Positions 31,724 through 40,461 of a stretch of DNA of 45,053 nucleotides are shown piece by piece (position 1 is the stretch's first letter; every line of letters starts with the position of its first letter). Location of the stretch: the NCBI GenBank assembly GCA_020721225.1, contig DYNE01000018.1, positions 1-45,053 on the forward strand. The letters are read 5' to 3'. This DNA comes from Pelodictyon luteolum. GTDB taxonomy: Bacteria; Bacteroidota; Chlorobiia; Chlorobiales; Chlorobiaceae. The translations under genes and the position numbers were made by a program. The notes beneath the pieces were generated by a model. That model saw only the letters and a program-made list of their open reading frames with translations. It searched no databases and was not told the DNA's origin.

Positions 31724-32350
31724 TTACTGCTTCGGAGTCTTCTGCCGTGCGGAATCCGCACTCTTGAAATGGTTTTTCAGAGAGACGGCAAGATAATTGT
31801 TTTTCTTAACAAGCAACCCATAAATTTCTTCGGCTTCAGCCGCTCTTCCGGTGCGGGCGTAGCAGACGCCCAGATTGTAGTAGGCCTCATCAAAAGAGGC
31901 GCTGTTTTCAATGGCCCTTCTGTATGCCGCAATGGCTTTGTCGTACTCCTGCATCTGCAGGAGCACATTGCCTATATCGTAGTTTCTCAGCGAGTCGTCC
32001 GGGGCCAGTGCCTGGTATTTCGTGAAATAGACGAGAGCCTCCCGATAGTTGCCCTGATTGAAGCAGGCCGCTCCAAGAGCGGCGAGGAGCTGTTCTTTTT
32101 CGGGATCGATCGAGAGCGCCTCACGATAGGCTTCCGTGGCTTTGCGGTACTGTTCGTTTCTCGCAAAGGCATTGCCGAGACGGAACCATGCGTCGGCATC
32201 GCCTGCGTTTTTCCAGACCTGCTGCTGCAGGCTGTCGATTTCCTTTGAAGACGGGCTGGCGCAGGAAGAAAAAACCGTCATACCTCCAAGCAGAACCGGA
32301 AGGGCAAGAGTTTTCAGGATGCTCCCGAAATGTTTTCGTATATGAATCAT
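31724..32350 (-). CDS. TPR-repeat lipoprotein
   Basis: A 208-residue protein with a lipoprotein signal (basic MIHIRKHFGS, hydrophobic LALPVLLGGM, lipobox VFSSC with Cys at about residue 30). Four tetratricopeptide repeats follow: DADAWFRLGNAFARNEQYR, EQLLAALGAACFNQGNYREA, LRNYDIGNVLLQMQEYDKA and DEAYYNLGVCYARTGRAAEA. It is probably anchored to the outer or inner membrane as a scaffold for protein contacts. The partner is unknown. It is divergent from the CopZ-like gene, with 98 bp between them. Confidence 0.87.
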   Translation of the reverse strand: MIHIRKHFGSILKTLALPVLLGGMTVFSSCASPSSKEIDSLQQQVWKNAGDADAWFRLGNAFARNEQYRKATEAYREALSIDPEKEQLLAALGAACFNQGNYREALVYFTKYQALAPDDSLRNYDIGNVLLQMQEYDKAIAAYRRAIENSASFDEAYYNLGVCYARTGRAAEAEEIYGLLVKKNNYLAVSLKNHFKSADSARQKTPKQ

Positions 32351-32448
32351 AGAAAATTAATATAATTACTGCCTGAATTATCTGCCAATCCCCTTTTAAA
32401 ACGATAGTTGATGCCCAATCATTTCTTGTAACTTACTATTTTTACAAT

Positions 32449-32655
32449 ATGCAGAAAGAGTTTGTCGTTACCGGTATGCGGTGTTCCTCTTGCGAAAATC
32501 TCGTAAAAGAGGCACTTGAAGAACTTTATGGGGTTGAAGAGGTACGGGTTTCGCATTCCGAAGGGGTTGTCGCGGTTTCGTACGAACCCTCCATGGTCAG
32601 CAGTGCTGCGATGATCGCGGTTATCGAGGAGCAGGGGTTCAAGGTGGTCTCATAA
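32449..32655 (+). CDS. CopZ-like heavy-metal-associated (HMA) domain protein
   Basis: A 68-residue single HMA domain with the metal-binding motif VTGMRCSSCENLV (Cys12 and Cys15) and the beta-alpha-beta order expected of the ferredoxin-like fold. It probably binds Cu(I) and hands it to a partner such as a P-type ATPase, but no ATPase or copper regulator is in the window. Only 19 bp separate it from the NYN gene downstream. Confidence 0.9.
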   Translation: MQKEFVVTGMRCSSCENLVKEALEELYGVEEVRVSHSEGVVAVSYEPSMVSSAAMIAVIEEQGFKVVS

Positions 32656-32674
32656 CGCTTTTCTTTTCAATTGT

Positions 32675-33424
32675 ATGGCTTGTGATAAATCAGGACGGCT
32701 TGCTGTGCTTATCGATGCCGACAACGCACAACCTGCGATCATAGAGGGAATTCTTTCCGAGATCGCCCAATATGGCACGGCGAGTGTCCGGAGGATTTAT
32801 GGAGATTGGACCTCCACGGCACTGAAAAGCTGGAAAGAGCTGCTGCTGCAGCACTCGATACAGCCCATTCAGCAGTTCGGCTATACCAAAAGCAAGAACG
32901 CTACCGACAGCGCAATGATCATCGACGCCATGGACCTGCTCTATACAGGAAAATTCGATGGTTTCTGTATTGTCTCCAGCGATAGCGACTTCACGAAACT
33001 CGCATCGCGGTTGCGGGAGTCCGGACTGACCGTCTATGGCTTCGGAGAGAAGAAGACCCCTTCGCCCTTTGTATCGGCATGCGACAAGTTCATCTATACC
33101 GAACTGCTGCGAGCGAAGATCAACGACAATGAAGTGATCGTTAAAAAAACCGCTGCCGAACTGAAAATGGACAGCAAGCTGGTACGGCTGCTCCGAAATG
33201 CAGTAGAGTCATCTTCCGACGAGAGCGGGTGGGCACATCTGGCAACCCTCGGTGCGACCATTGCCAAACAGTTGCCCGAATTCGATCCCCGAAACTACGG
33301 ATACGGGAAACTCGGAGAGCTGATACGGGCAACGACGTTGTTCGAGGTAAGCGAGCGGTTGATAGGAGAGGGCCCTTCAAAAGCTGTCTATGTTAGAGAT
33401 AAACGCAAAAAAAACGAAATATGA
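32675..33424 (+). CDS. NYN-domain (LabA/DUF88-like) protein with C-terminal LOTUS/OST-HTH domain
   Basis: A 249-residue protein. The N-terminal ~150 residues form a NYN (PIN-like) nuclease domain: LAVLIDADNAQP, KNATDSAMIIDAMDLLY and FCIVSSDSDFTKLASRLRES carry the acidic residues for metal binding. The last ~85 residues (starting near KKTAAELKMDSKL, with WAHLATLGATIAKQ and the GYGKLGELIRAT block) match the OST-HTH/LOTUS RNA-binding domain. The whole is the LabA/MARF1-like arrangement, probably an RNase acting on RNA recognised by the LOTUS part. Its stop overlaps the OmpA-family start by 4 nt. Confidence 0.88.
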   Translation: MACDKSGRLAVLIDADNAQPAIIEGILSEIAQYGTASVRRIYGDWTSTALKSWKELLLQHSIQPIQQFGYTKSKNATDSAMIIDAMDLLYTGKFDGFCIVSSDSDFTKLASRLRESGLTVYGFGEKKTPSPFVSACDKFIYTELLRAKINDNEVIVKKTAAELKMDSKLVRLLRNAVESSSDESGWAHLATLGATIAKQLPEFDPRNYGYGKLGELIRATTLFEVSERLIGEGPSKAVYVRDKRKKNEI

Positions 33425-34470
33425 GACATCAGGATTCACGTTCGCGTTCCGTATTCTGCCGGATGGGCAGGATTCATATGTTTTTGCCGCTCATTGTGTT
33501 TTTTTTGGCAGGAACGGATCTTTCGGCAGCCGATCTTCCGGGTTCGAAAGACAATCCTCTTCTCAAACGGTTCGCCGGTTCGGAAATTGTCGGTTATCAC
33601 GCAAAGAGCTTCGATGAATACGAGCTGCAGACCTCTACGTTTATTCGTTACAATTTCGATACCAGAAAACGGGATTATGCAAAACCGCCGCTTAAACCGG
33701 AAGGCAGGCTGACGAGAATCTGGTACGAGGCGGCCGGAGATACCGGTTCGCTGGAAGTTTACCGGAATTATCTCGATGAGCTGCGATTGAATGGTTTCGT
33801 CATTCTCTATGATTCCAAAAAAGATCCGGCGGCGACAAAATGGACGAACTACCTCGCTCCCTTCGGATCTGTCGATCTTACCACCAACAGAAGCAAGTAT
33901 GTCTTTTACGCTGCCGAGAAAAACGCTATCTGCGTTGCAAGCGCCAAAAAGAAGCGGCCTGAAGGGGATGTTTATGTTTATGTGACCGTTATCGAATGGG
34001 GAAAGGATGATTCGGTCTATAAGGCCAGGCGTGGAGCCTATGCGGCGGTCGATATCATCGAAACCAGGCCTATGCAGCAGAAAATGGTTACGGTCTCTGC
34101 CGATGACATGTCGCGCTCCATCGCTTCGACCGGCAGGGTCTCTCTTTACGGCATTTATTTCGATACCAACAAGGCGGATATAAAACCGGCCTCGAAACCC
34201 GCTCTCGGGGAGATCTCAAAACTGCTGAAAAAACAGCCGGCACTCAACCTGCATGTTGTCGGGCATACCGACAATGTCGGGGGCTATGCATTCAATATGG
34301 CGCTCTCGAAACGCAGGGCCGATGCCGTTGTCGCTACGCTTCAGAAGGAGTATGCCATCCCGGCATCCAGACTGACCGCCAACGGCGTAGGGAACCTGGC
34401 TCCTGTAGCTTCGAATACGACCGAAGCCGGCAGGGCGAAAAACCGTCGCGTCGAACTTGTGCCGAGATAA
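33421..34470 (+). CDS. OmpA-family outer-membrane/periplasmic protein
   Basis: A 349-residue protein. The frame starts at the ATG at 33421, overlapping the NYN stop (ATGA); an internal ATG at 33463 gives a better signal peptide (MGRIHMFLPLIVFFLAGTDLSAA). Residues about 40-210 form an unrecognised N-terminal domain resembling DUF4892. The C terminus is an OmpA-like peptidoglycan-binding domain: GIYFDTNKADIKPASKP, VVGHTDNVGGYAFNMALSKR and AKNRRVELV. It probably ties the outer membrane to peptidoglycan. A bidirectional terminator follows 60 bp downstream. Confidence 0.85.
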   Translation: MRHQDSRSRSVFCRMGRIHMFLPLIVFFLAGTDLSAADLPGSKDNPLLKRFAGSEIVGYHAKSFDEYELQTSTFIRYNFDTRKRDYAKPPLKPEGRLTRIWYEAAGDTGSLEVYRNYLDELRLNGFVILYDSKKDPAATKWTNYLAPFGSVDLTTNRSKYVFYAAEKNAICVASAKKKRPEGDVYVYVTVIEWGKDDSVYKARRGAYAAVDIIETRPMQQKMVTVSADDMSRSIASTGRVSLYGIYFDTNKADIKPASKPALGEISKLLKKQPALNLHVVGHTDNVGGYAFNMALSKRRADAVVATLQKEYAIPASRLTANGVGNLAPVASNTTEAGRAKNRRVELVPR

Positions 34471-34530
34471 CCGGGGTGACGATCGTGAAGAGTCGCCCGG
34501 TTGGCGGCTTTTCACGATTCTGCGGAAAAT

Positions 34531-34560
34531 AAAAAAGCCCTGAAAATACAGGGCTTTTTT
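34531..34560. terminator. Bidirectional intrinsic terminator between the OmpA-family gene and tRNA-Asp
   Basis: AAAAAAGCCCTG (34531-34542) and CAGGGCTTTTTT (34549-34560) are exact complements around a six-base loop. The A- and T-tracts let it terminate both the plus-strand OmpA-family transcript and the minus-strand tRNA transcript, whose 3' end is directly adjacent. Confidence 0.93.
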
Positions 34561-34561
34561 G

Positions 34562-34636
34562 CGGAGCTGACGGGGCTCGAACCCGCGACCTCCTGCGTGA
34601 CAGGCAGGCGCTCTAACCAAACTGAGCTACAGCTCC
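34562..34636 (-). tRNA. tRNA-Asp (anticodon GTC)
   Basis: On the minus strand the sequence folds as a tRNA. The acceptor stem is GGAGCTG/CAGCTCC with discriminator G. The D stem is GCTC/GAGC, the anticodon stem CCTGC/GCAGG with loop CTGTCAC (anticodon GTC), and the T stem GCGGG/CCCGT with loop TTCGAGC. CCA is not encoded; the next bases lead into the terminator at 34531-34560. It is the only tRNA found in the window. Confidence 0.97.
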
Positions 34637-34907
34637 TTGAACGAGTTGTAAAAGTAGGGAACCGGAAGTTTATATCCAAAAATTTTTTTCTTTTTTTCGT
34701 GATCAGTACCGTATGGCCATCTCCCTGTTTGTTGCAGATGTTTTTTTTGCCGGAATGGATCAGGTAACGATTGTTGATTTTTGGACTGCATAAATAAAGC
34801 CCAAGTTTCGTAAATTCGCATGAACAGGTTTAACGGATTTTTTTTTGACAACCAGTAGCCGTTCTGTGTTCATCCGGATCTTCTTCAATTCTTAACTCAC
34901 AACAGTC
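34637..34907. promoter_or_regulatory. 271-bp promoter region between tRNA-Asp and the citrate synthase gene
   Basis: This is a divergent intergenic region, notably AT-rich for this genome, with several long A/T runs around 34685-34700 and 34840-34850. It must hold the tRNA promoter and probably the citrate synthase promoter. I see no convincing ORF and cannot place the promoter elements with confidence. Confidence 0.4.
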
Positions 34908-36251
34908 ATGACGGTTACAGGGACAGGAAATTCGCTGACAATTGTTGATAACCGGACAGGAAAATCTTATGAGGTTCCGGTCGAGAACGGTTCCATCAAT
35001 ACGATGGAACTTCGTAAAATCAAGGTTTCCGAAGAGGATTTCGGTTTGCTGGGATACGATCCGGGATATTTGAATACCGCATCCTGTAAAAGCAGAATTA
35101 CCTACATTGACGGCGACAAGGGGATTCTCCGCTATCGGGGATACCCGATCGAACAGCTTGCCGAAAAGAGCACCTTTCTTGAAACGGCATATCTGCTCAT
35201 CAAGGGAGAGCTGCCCGACAAGGAGCGTCTGGCGGTATGGACCTACAACATCCGCCACCATACCATGACGCACAACAATATCGTGAAGTTCATGGACGGC
35301 TTCCGTTACGACGCCCATCCTATGGGGATACTGGTCGGAACGGTAGGCGCACTCTCGACCTTCTATCGTGACGCGAAGGATATCGGCAGCGAAGATTCCC
35401 GGAAACTGCAGGTTCGCAGGCTGATCGGCAAAATTCCGACGCTTGCGGCCATGAGTTTCAGGCACAGCATGGGATTTCCCTATGTCATGCCGGATAATGA
35501 TCTCAGTTATGCGGGGAACTTTCTTTCGATGATGTTCAAGATGACGGAGCTTCGATACAAGCCGAATCCGGTACTTGAACGGGCTCTCGATGTTCTGTTC
35601 ATTCTGCATGCCGACCATGAACAGAACTGTTCCACAAGCTCCCTGCGGGCGGTCGCAAGTTCAGGAGTCGATCCGTTTTCGGCTATTGCCGCCGGTTGTG
35701 CAGCGCTCTACGGTCCGTTGCACGGCGGAGCGAACGAAGCGGTTATCCGGATGCTTATGAAAATCGGATCGATCGACAAAATACCGGAATTCATCAAATC
35801 GGTAAAAGACGGCGAGGGCCGTCTGATGGGCTTTGGCCACAGGGTGTACAAGAATTACGATCCGAGAGCGAAGATCATCAAGGATATCGCATTCGAGGTG
35901 TTCGAGGAGACCGGCCGTAATCCGATGCTCGATATTGCGCTTGAACTTGAGAGAATCGCTCTCGAGGACGACTACTTTGTCAGCAGGAAACTCTATCCGA
36001 ATGTGGATTTTTATTCAGGTCTAATTTATCAGGCCATGGGATTCCCCATGGATATGTTCCCGGTGCTGTTCGCTATCGGAAGAATTCCCGGATGGCTTGC
36101 CCAGTGGATCGAACACGTCAAGGACGGCGAGCAGAAAATCGCCCGTCCCCGGCAGATCTATCTTGGTGAAGATGAACGACAGTTCGTCGCTATGGCAGAT
36201 CGTCCGAAAACAAGGCTTGACGAGCAGATGGCAGGGATCTGCAGGCTTTAA
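34908..36251 (+). CDS. gltA: Citrate synthase
   Basis: A 447-residue protein with the complete citrate synthase signature. It has GILRYRGYPIEQLAEKSTF near the N terminus, FILHADHEQNCSTSS with one catalytic His, LYGPLHGGANEAVI with the second, LMGFGHRVYKNYDPRA (substrate-binding His/Arg), and YPNVDFYSGLIY with the catalytic Asp. The length fits the type II (gram-negative) form. It condenses acetyl-CoA and oxaloacetate. Green sulfur bacteria fix CO2 by the reverse TCA cycle using ATP-citrate lyase, so this enzyme allows the forward reaction as well, for example in mixotrophic growth. It heads an operon-like run with gatC 28 bp downstream. Confidence 0.95.
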   Translation: MTVTGTGNSLTIVDNRTGKSYEVPVENGSINTMELRKIKVSEEDFGLLGYDPGYLNTASCKSRITYIDGDKGILRYRGYPIEQLAEKSTFLETAYLLIKGELPDKERLAVWTYNIRHHTMTHNNIVKFMDGFRYDAHPMGILVGTVGALSTFYRDAKDIGSEDSRKLQVRRLIGKIPTLAAMSFRHSMGFPYVMPDNDLSYAGNFLSMMFKMTELRYKPNPVLERALDVLFILHADHEQNCSTSSLRAVASSGVDPFSAIAAGCAALYGPLHGGANEAVIRMLMKIGSIDKIPEFIKSVKDGEGRLMGFGHRVYKNYDPRAKIIKDIAFEVFEETGRNPMLDIALELERIALEDDYFVSRKLYPNVDFYSGLIYQAMGFPMDMFPVLFAIGRIPGWLAQWIEHVKDGEQKIARPRQIYLGEDERQFVAMADRPKTRLDEQMAGICRL

Positions 36252-36279
36252 TTCCATAATGATTCAATGAAATCGATCT

Positions 36280-36567
36280 ATGTCCGTTACAAGAGATGAT
36301 GTCGCCTATATAGCCGCTCTTTCGCGGCTGCAGTTCAGCGACGAAGAAATGGCGACCATGACCACGGAGCTCAACAGCATTCTTCACTACGTGGAAAAAC
36401 TCAACGAAATCGATACTGATGGCGTCGAGCCGCTCAGCAGCATTCATGACCAGATGAATGTGCTCAGGGACGATGTTGAAAAAGATTCCATCGCAACAGC
36501 CCTGGCCCTGCAGAACGCTCCTGACAGGCAGGACCGTTTCTTCAAGGTTCCGAAAGTTATCGGATAG
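36280..36567 (+). CDS. gatC: Asp-tRNA(Asn)/Glu-tRNA(Gln) amidotransferase subunit C
   Basis: A 95-residue protein with the GatC pattern: an N-terminal helix MSVTRDDVAYIAALSRLQF, then LNSILHYVEKLNEIDTDGVEPL, and a C-terminal FKVPKVIG. GatC clamps the GatA and GatB subunits of the amidotransferase that makes Gln-tRNA(Gln) and Asn-tRNA(Asn). gatA and gatB are not in this window, so the complex is encoded elsewhere. Confidence 0.95.
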   Translation: MSVTRDDVAYIAALSRLQFSDEEMATMTTELNSILHYVEKLNEIDTDGVEPLSSIHDQMNVLRDDVEKDSIATALALQNAPDRQDRFFKVPKVIG

Positions 36568-36578
36568 GTGTTCTGCAC

Positions 36579-36884
36579 GTGGAACTTTCCGAAAAGAACG
36601 GCGCGGTACTTTTTCAGGTAAAGGCGCAGCCCCGGTCGTCGAAAAGCCGGATAACGGGCGCCTATGACAGGGGAGTGAAAGTGACCCTCAAGGCGGCGCC
36701 GGTTGACGATGCCGCAAACGAGGAGTGCTGTGCACTGTTTGCAAAAGTCTTCGGGTTTCCGGTTTCGAGACTCTGCATCGTTTCCGGCAGAAGTTCCCGG
36801 AACAAAACCCTCAGGGTCGAGGGCACGAGTGCCGAAGAGGTTTCACGCCTGCTTCGCCCCTATGTCGGGGGGGAGGCTTCCTGA
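36579..36884 (+). CDS. DUF167 (YggU-like) family protein
   Basis: A 101-residue protein read from the GTG at 36579, 11 bp after gatC. It carries the DUF167 features LFQVKAQPRSSKSRITG, GVKVTLKAAPVDDAANEECCALFA and IVSGRSSRNKTLRVEG. The family is widespread and small; its function is unknown. It ends two bases before dtd, so it is surely part of the gatC-dtd-kdsB run. Confidence 0.88.
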   Translation: MELSEKNGAVLFQVKAQPRSSKSRITGAYDRGVKVTLKAAPVDDAANEECCALFAKVFGFPVSRLCIVSGRSSRNKTLRVEGTSAEEVSRLLRPYVGGEAS

Positions 36885-36886
36885 CC

Positions 36887-37339
36887 ATGAGAGCCGTCGT
36901 ACAGAGGGTCGTTTCGGCTTCGGTCGCTGCCGGAAGCAGCCGTTTTTCGGAAATCGGCCGGGGTCTTCTGGTGCTGCTCGGTGTAGCCCGGGGCGACACC
37001 GGAACGGAGGCGGAATGGATGAGCCGGAAAATTGCGCAGCTCAGAATTTTTGACGACGAAGCCGGCAGAATGAACCTCTCGGTTCGCGATACCGGCGGCG
37101 ATATTCTTCTGGTTTCGCAGTTTACCCTTTATGGCGATGCGAGCCGCGGGAACCGGCCGGGTTTTTCCGGTTCCGCCGATTTCGAAATAGCCCGCCCTCT
37201 CTATGAATCGGTTCTCCATCTGACCGGTTTGCAGCTGGGCAGGCCGGTTACGGCAGGATGGTACGGCGAAGCCATGCAGGTTGCGCTCATCAACGACGGA
37301 CCGGTAACCCTGATTCTCGATACACCGCAACGATTATGA
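36887..37339 (+). CDS. dtd: D-aminoacyl-tRNA deacylase
   Basis: A 150-residue protein starting at the ATG at 36887 ([13 protein letters not shown]). It has the catalytic segment [20 protein letters not shown] with the conserved SQFTLYGD and the cross-subunit Gly-Pro motif [11 protein letters not shown] near the C terminus. It hydrolyses D-amino acids (and glycine on tRNA-Ala) mischarged on tRNA. The upstream frame to 36725 lies in the DUF167 gene. Its stop overlaps the kdsB start by 4 nt (ATGA). Confidence 0.95.
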   Translation: MRAVVQRVVSASVAAGSSRFSEIGRGLLVLLGVARGDTGTEAEWMSRKIAQLRIFDDEAGRMNLSVRDTGGDILLVSQFTLYGDASRGNRPGFSGSADFEIARPLYESVLHLTGLQLGRPVTAGWYGEAMQVALINDGPVTLILDTPQRL

Positions 37340-38079
37340 ATGCCGTTATCCTTATTCCCGCAAGGCTCGATTCGAGCCGGCTTCCGAAGAAGATGCTTGC
37401 CGACCTTGACGGCGAGCCGCTGATCGTGCGTACCTGGCGTCAGGCACTGCTGTCGAACCATGCCGTGCGGGTCGTAGTGGCTACCGACAGTCCGGAGATA
37501 GCCGGGGCTCTCGAAGCGTACGGCGCGGAAGTGATGATGACCTCGCCTCACGCCCGCTGCGGAACCGAACGTATCGCCGAAGCGGCGCGAAGCATCGATG
37601 CGGACGTTTTTCTCAATCTGCAGGGTGACGAGCCGCTGATCGATCCCCGGAATATCGATCTCTGTCTGGAACCCTTTCTTGCCGATAATCCGCCGGACTG
37701 TTCCACTCTGGTCTATCCGCTTCTGCCGGAGGATTTTCAGCAGATCGATGATCCCAATGTCGTCAAGGTCGTACTCGACAGAAACGGCAATGCGCTCTAT
37801 TTTTCACGGAGTCCGGTGCCCTTTCAGCGGGAGGTGTATGCCGCGACGCAGTTCTACCGCCATATAGGGCTCTACGCATTCTCTGCCGAAGTCCTGCAGC
37901 ACTATGCTTCGCTCCCCCCTTCGATGCTGGAAAAGGCCGAATCGCTCGAACAGCTCCGACTGCTGGAAAACGGATTCAGCATTCGATGCGTCACTACAAC
38001 CGTCGATCATCCGGGGGTCAATACCCCTGAAGATCTCGATCTGGTCCGCAGAATGCTCAGGAGGTCGGCGGGCCGGTGA
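37336..38079 (+). CDS. kdsB: 3-Deoxy-manno-octulosonate cytidylyltransferase (CMP-Kdo synthetase)
   Basis: A 247-residue protein with the nucleotide-binding opening [21 protein letters not shown], the segment [24 protein letters not shown] (metal Asp) and [11 protein letters not shown]. It activates Kdo with CTP for lipopolysaccharide inner-core synthesis. It is translationally coupled to dtd. Its last 23 bp overlap the 3' end of convergent xseA. Confidence 0.95.
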   Translation: MNAVILIPARLDSSRLPKKMLADLDGEPLIVRTWRQALLSNHAVRVVVATDSPEIAGALEAYGAEVMMTSPHARCGTERIAEAARSIDADVFLNLQGDEPLIDPRNIDLCLEPFLADNPPDCSTLVYPLLPEDFQQIDDPNVVKVVLDRNGNALYFSRSPVPFQREVYAATQFYRHIGLYAFSAEVLQHYASLPPSMLEKAESLEQLRLLENGFSIRCVTTTVDHPGVNTPEDLDLVRRMLRRSAGR

Positions 38080-39265
38080 CCGTTACGGCAACACTTCCGT
38101 CATGAAAGAGAATGTCCGCACGGTCGGAGAGCCCGAGTTCGCATGAACCGGTTATGAATCGGGTCTCTTTTTTTACCAGAGCGTAGCCCCGTTGAAGAAT
38201 TTTCCGGTAATCGAGCAGGGCAAGCTGCTGGTTGGCAGCGGCAAACTCCGTTGCCTTCTGCAGCCATTTTCGCCTGACGGCAAGGGCGAGCAGTTCCGGA
38301 AAGCTTTCGGCTTTTTCCGACAACTGCTGCAGCTGCATCAGCGGCCGGTTGAATGCGTAGCTCTGCCGAAGGGAGTCGATCTCCATTTCCGCGCCATCGA
38401 GCTTTGCCTGCATCAGGGTGCTTTGACGCATCTGCTGGTTTTCAATGGTTTTCAGCAGATCTCCCCTGTCGGGTACGGCAAGTTCCGCTGCAATGGACGG
38501 AGTTCCCGCCCGGAGATCGGCCACCATGTCAGCTATGGTGATATCGGTTTCATGGCCGACGGCACTGATGACCGGAACCGATGAGCGGTAGATGGCTTCG
38601 GCCACCATCTCTTCGTTGAACGCCTGGAGATCTTCCATGGACCCGCCGCCACGGGCAACGATCAGTACATCCGCGCGGTGTCGCGGATCGGCCGGATTGT
38701 TGAAATAGTCGATGCCTCTTTTCACCTCGCGCGCCGCATCGTCGCCCTGTACCCTGACGGGAAAGAGCAGAATCCGAACGGCAGGAAAACGCCGTTCGAT
38801 CACCCTGCCCATGTCCTCGATCACGGCTCCGGTCGGCGAGGTGACGATGCCGATGGTTTCGGGTATTGCCGGTATTTTTTTCTTTCTTTCCGCGTTGAAA
38901 TAGCCGGCCTTCGCGAGTTTCTGGAGCAGCAGGGCGAACGCCTGCTGCAGCTGCCCCTGACCGGCTTCGGTTACCGAGGAGCAGATAAGCTGATAGCGCC
39001 CTGAAGGCGGGTACACCTCCAGTCGTCCTTCAGCGATCACCTCCATGCCGTCACGGAGATCGAAGCTGATTCTGGTGCCGGTGTTTTTCCAGATTACCGC
39101 AGGTATCTGTGCCTGGTCATCCTTCAGGGTCAGGTAGGTGTGACCCGAACTGTGTCGTTTGCAATTCGAAATTTCGCCCTTGACGCGCACCACGGGGAAG
39201 ATGCTTTCAAGCTCGGATTTGATCCGGAAGGTCAGTTCGCTGACAGAGAGCGTGACATCGCCCAT
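38057..39265 (-). CDS. xseA: Exodeoxyribonuclease VII large subunit
   Basis: A 402-residue protein starting at the ATG at 39265 ([20 protein letters not shown]); the frame open to 39505 is upstream sequence. The N-terminal OB-fold contains [20 protein letters not shown]. The catalytic domain has [29 protein letters not shown] and [21 protein letters not shown] long coiled-coil follows, then the C-terminal barrel with [11 protein letters not shown]. With XseB it degrades single-stranded DNA. xseB is not seen in the window. Its 3' end overlaps kdsB. Confidence 0.95.
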   Translation of the reverse strand: MGDVTLSVSELTFRIKSELESIFPVVRVKGEISNCKRHSSGHTYLTLKDDQAQIPAVIWKNTGTRISFDLRDGMEVIAEGRLEVYPPSGRYQLICSSVTEAGQGQLQQAFALLLQKLAKAGYFNAERKKKIPAIPETIGIVTSPTGAVIEDMGRVIERRFPAVRILLFPVRVQGDDAAREVKRGIDYFNNPADPRHRADVLIVARGGGSMEDLQAFNEEMVAEAIYRSSVPVISAVGHETDITIADMVADLRAGTPSIAAELAVPDRGDLLKTIENQQMRQSTLMQAKLDGAEMEIDSLRQSYAFNRPLMQLQQLSEKAESFPELLALAVRRKWLQKATEFAAANQQLALLDYRKILQRGYALVKKETRFITGSCELGLSDRADILFHDGSVAVTVTGPPTS

Positions 39266-39456
39266 CGCAATAAGATGAGAAGAGTTGAAAAAAAGATTCC
39301 TTTCAACAGAATAATAAAAAACCGGGCATAATCCGGAGCTCTTCTGTCTGGCCCGATGCAGGAGCATCCTTTGGGGGTGTGATTTACGGGATTGGATATA
39401 TTCCTTTATATTAGTGCCAGTGAGCCATTCGCGCATAACCGCAAGATCATTCATCG

Positions 39457-40461
39457 ATGAAATTCCAGCCGGGAACCGACAGCACGTCCTCTCCTGCCGC
39501 CGCAAGCGGGCAGAGTGCGGAGCACTATCTTCCGCTGCTTTCGGGAGGGATGCGCGCTGAACTGATCGGGAAACGTTCGGTTATGGTTTGCGGTCTCGGA
39601 AGCTTTATCCTCAGGCACTATCCGGCCAGACGCCGGTCGGGAAAGGGGGGAATGGAGTATCTTCCTCCGGGAAACCGGGTCGTATTTGAGGCAGGCACGG
39701 TTTCGCGACAGGTTTTTACGGAGCTGATGCTCTCGCGACTTCCGATCGACAGAGCGGAAGCCGAGCGCCTGTCCGATATTTTTCCGGCTTTTTTCAGAAG
39801 CCGGCTGCACGAGAACGGTGAGATCGTTTTTCCCGGTTTCGGCCGGATTTTTACGGAAAACGGACAATCCCGCTTTGAGCCCGACACCGCGCTCGAAGAT
39901 CTGCTGAACAGCGAATACCGGAATATGGGGCCTATTGCGCTCTCGTATTCCGAACCGGAAATGCCTTTCTGGAAGAGGCTGCTGGTTCCGGCAGCGGCGA
40001 TCGTCGTGCTTTTTCTTGTCACTGCCGGTCTGCTCTTCCTTTCGGTTCGGCGGAACCCGCTTCCTGATGCCGCGACCGCTCTGCAGCAGGCCCCTGTACG
40101 GCATTCTCCGGATCGGGAACCTTCGTTGCCCGATGAGAGCCGCTCAAAGAGAGCGGGAACGCCTGCACCTGAAACGGGAGTGCTTCTCGAAAAAGGGGAA
40201 TACACGGTTGTCCTTGCTACATTCCTCTCAAAGCGGACTGCCGAAAAGGAGCTTGCAGGATACACGGTTCCGGGAACCAGGGTGTTTATCTGGCCGGTTA
40301 CCGGCAGGGGAAAAAACTATTACCGGCTTGCCGCCGGAAGATTTGCCGGTTCCGGAGAAGCCCTCGCGTGGAAGGATTCCACGGATTTCGGCAGGTTCAG
40401 GGATATCTATATACAACAAGCAAACAGGAGGGTCGTACTGCATGGAGAAGAAGGGTTGTAA
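39457..40461 (+). CDS. Membrane protein with HU-CCDC81-like N-terminal and SPOR C-terminal domains
   Basis: A 334-residue protein. Residues about 30-80 and 85-140 look like the two HU-related domains of the bacterial CCDC81 type (VCGLGSFILRHYPARR, LPPGNRVVFE, then IVFPGFGRIFTE). One membrane helix lies at about 173-197 (LLVPAAAIVVLFLVTAGLL). The C-terminal ~75 residues form a SPOR domain (EYTVVLATFLSKRTAEKELAG, YYRLAAGRFAGSGEAL), which binds peptidoglycan stripped of stem peptides at division sites. The protein probably bridges a cytoplasmic filament or DNA and the septal wall. Its end overlaps the start of bchY by 20 nt. Confidence 0.82.
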   Translation: MKFQPGTDSTSSPAAASGQSAEHYLPLLSGGMRAELIGKRSVMVCGLGSFILRHYPARRRSGKGGMEYLPPGNRVVFEAGTVSRQVFTELMLSRLPIDRAEAERLSDIFPAFFRSRLHENGEIVFPGFGRIFTENGQSRFEPDTALEDLLNSEYRNMGPIALSYSEPEMPFWKRLLVPAAAIVVLFLVTAGLLFLSVRRNPLPDAATALQQAPVRHSPDREPSLPDESRSKRAGTPAPETGVLLEKGEYTVVLATFLSKRTAEKELAGYTVPGTRVFIWPVTGRGKNYYRLAAGRFAGSGEALAWKDSTDFGRFRDIYIQQANRRVVLHGEEGL

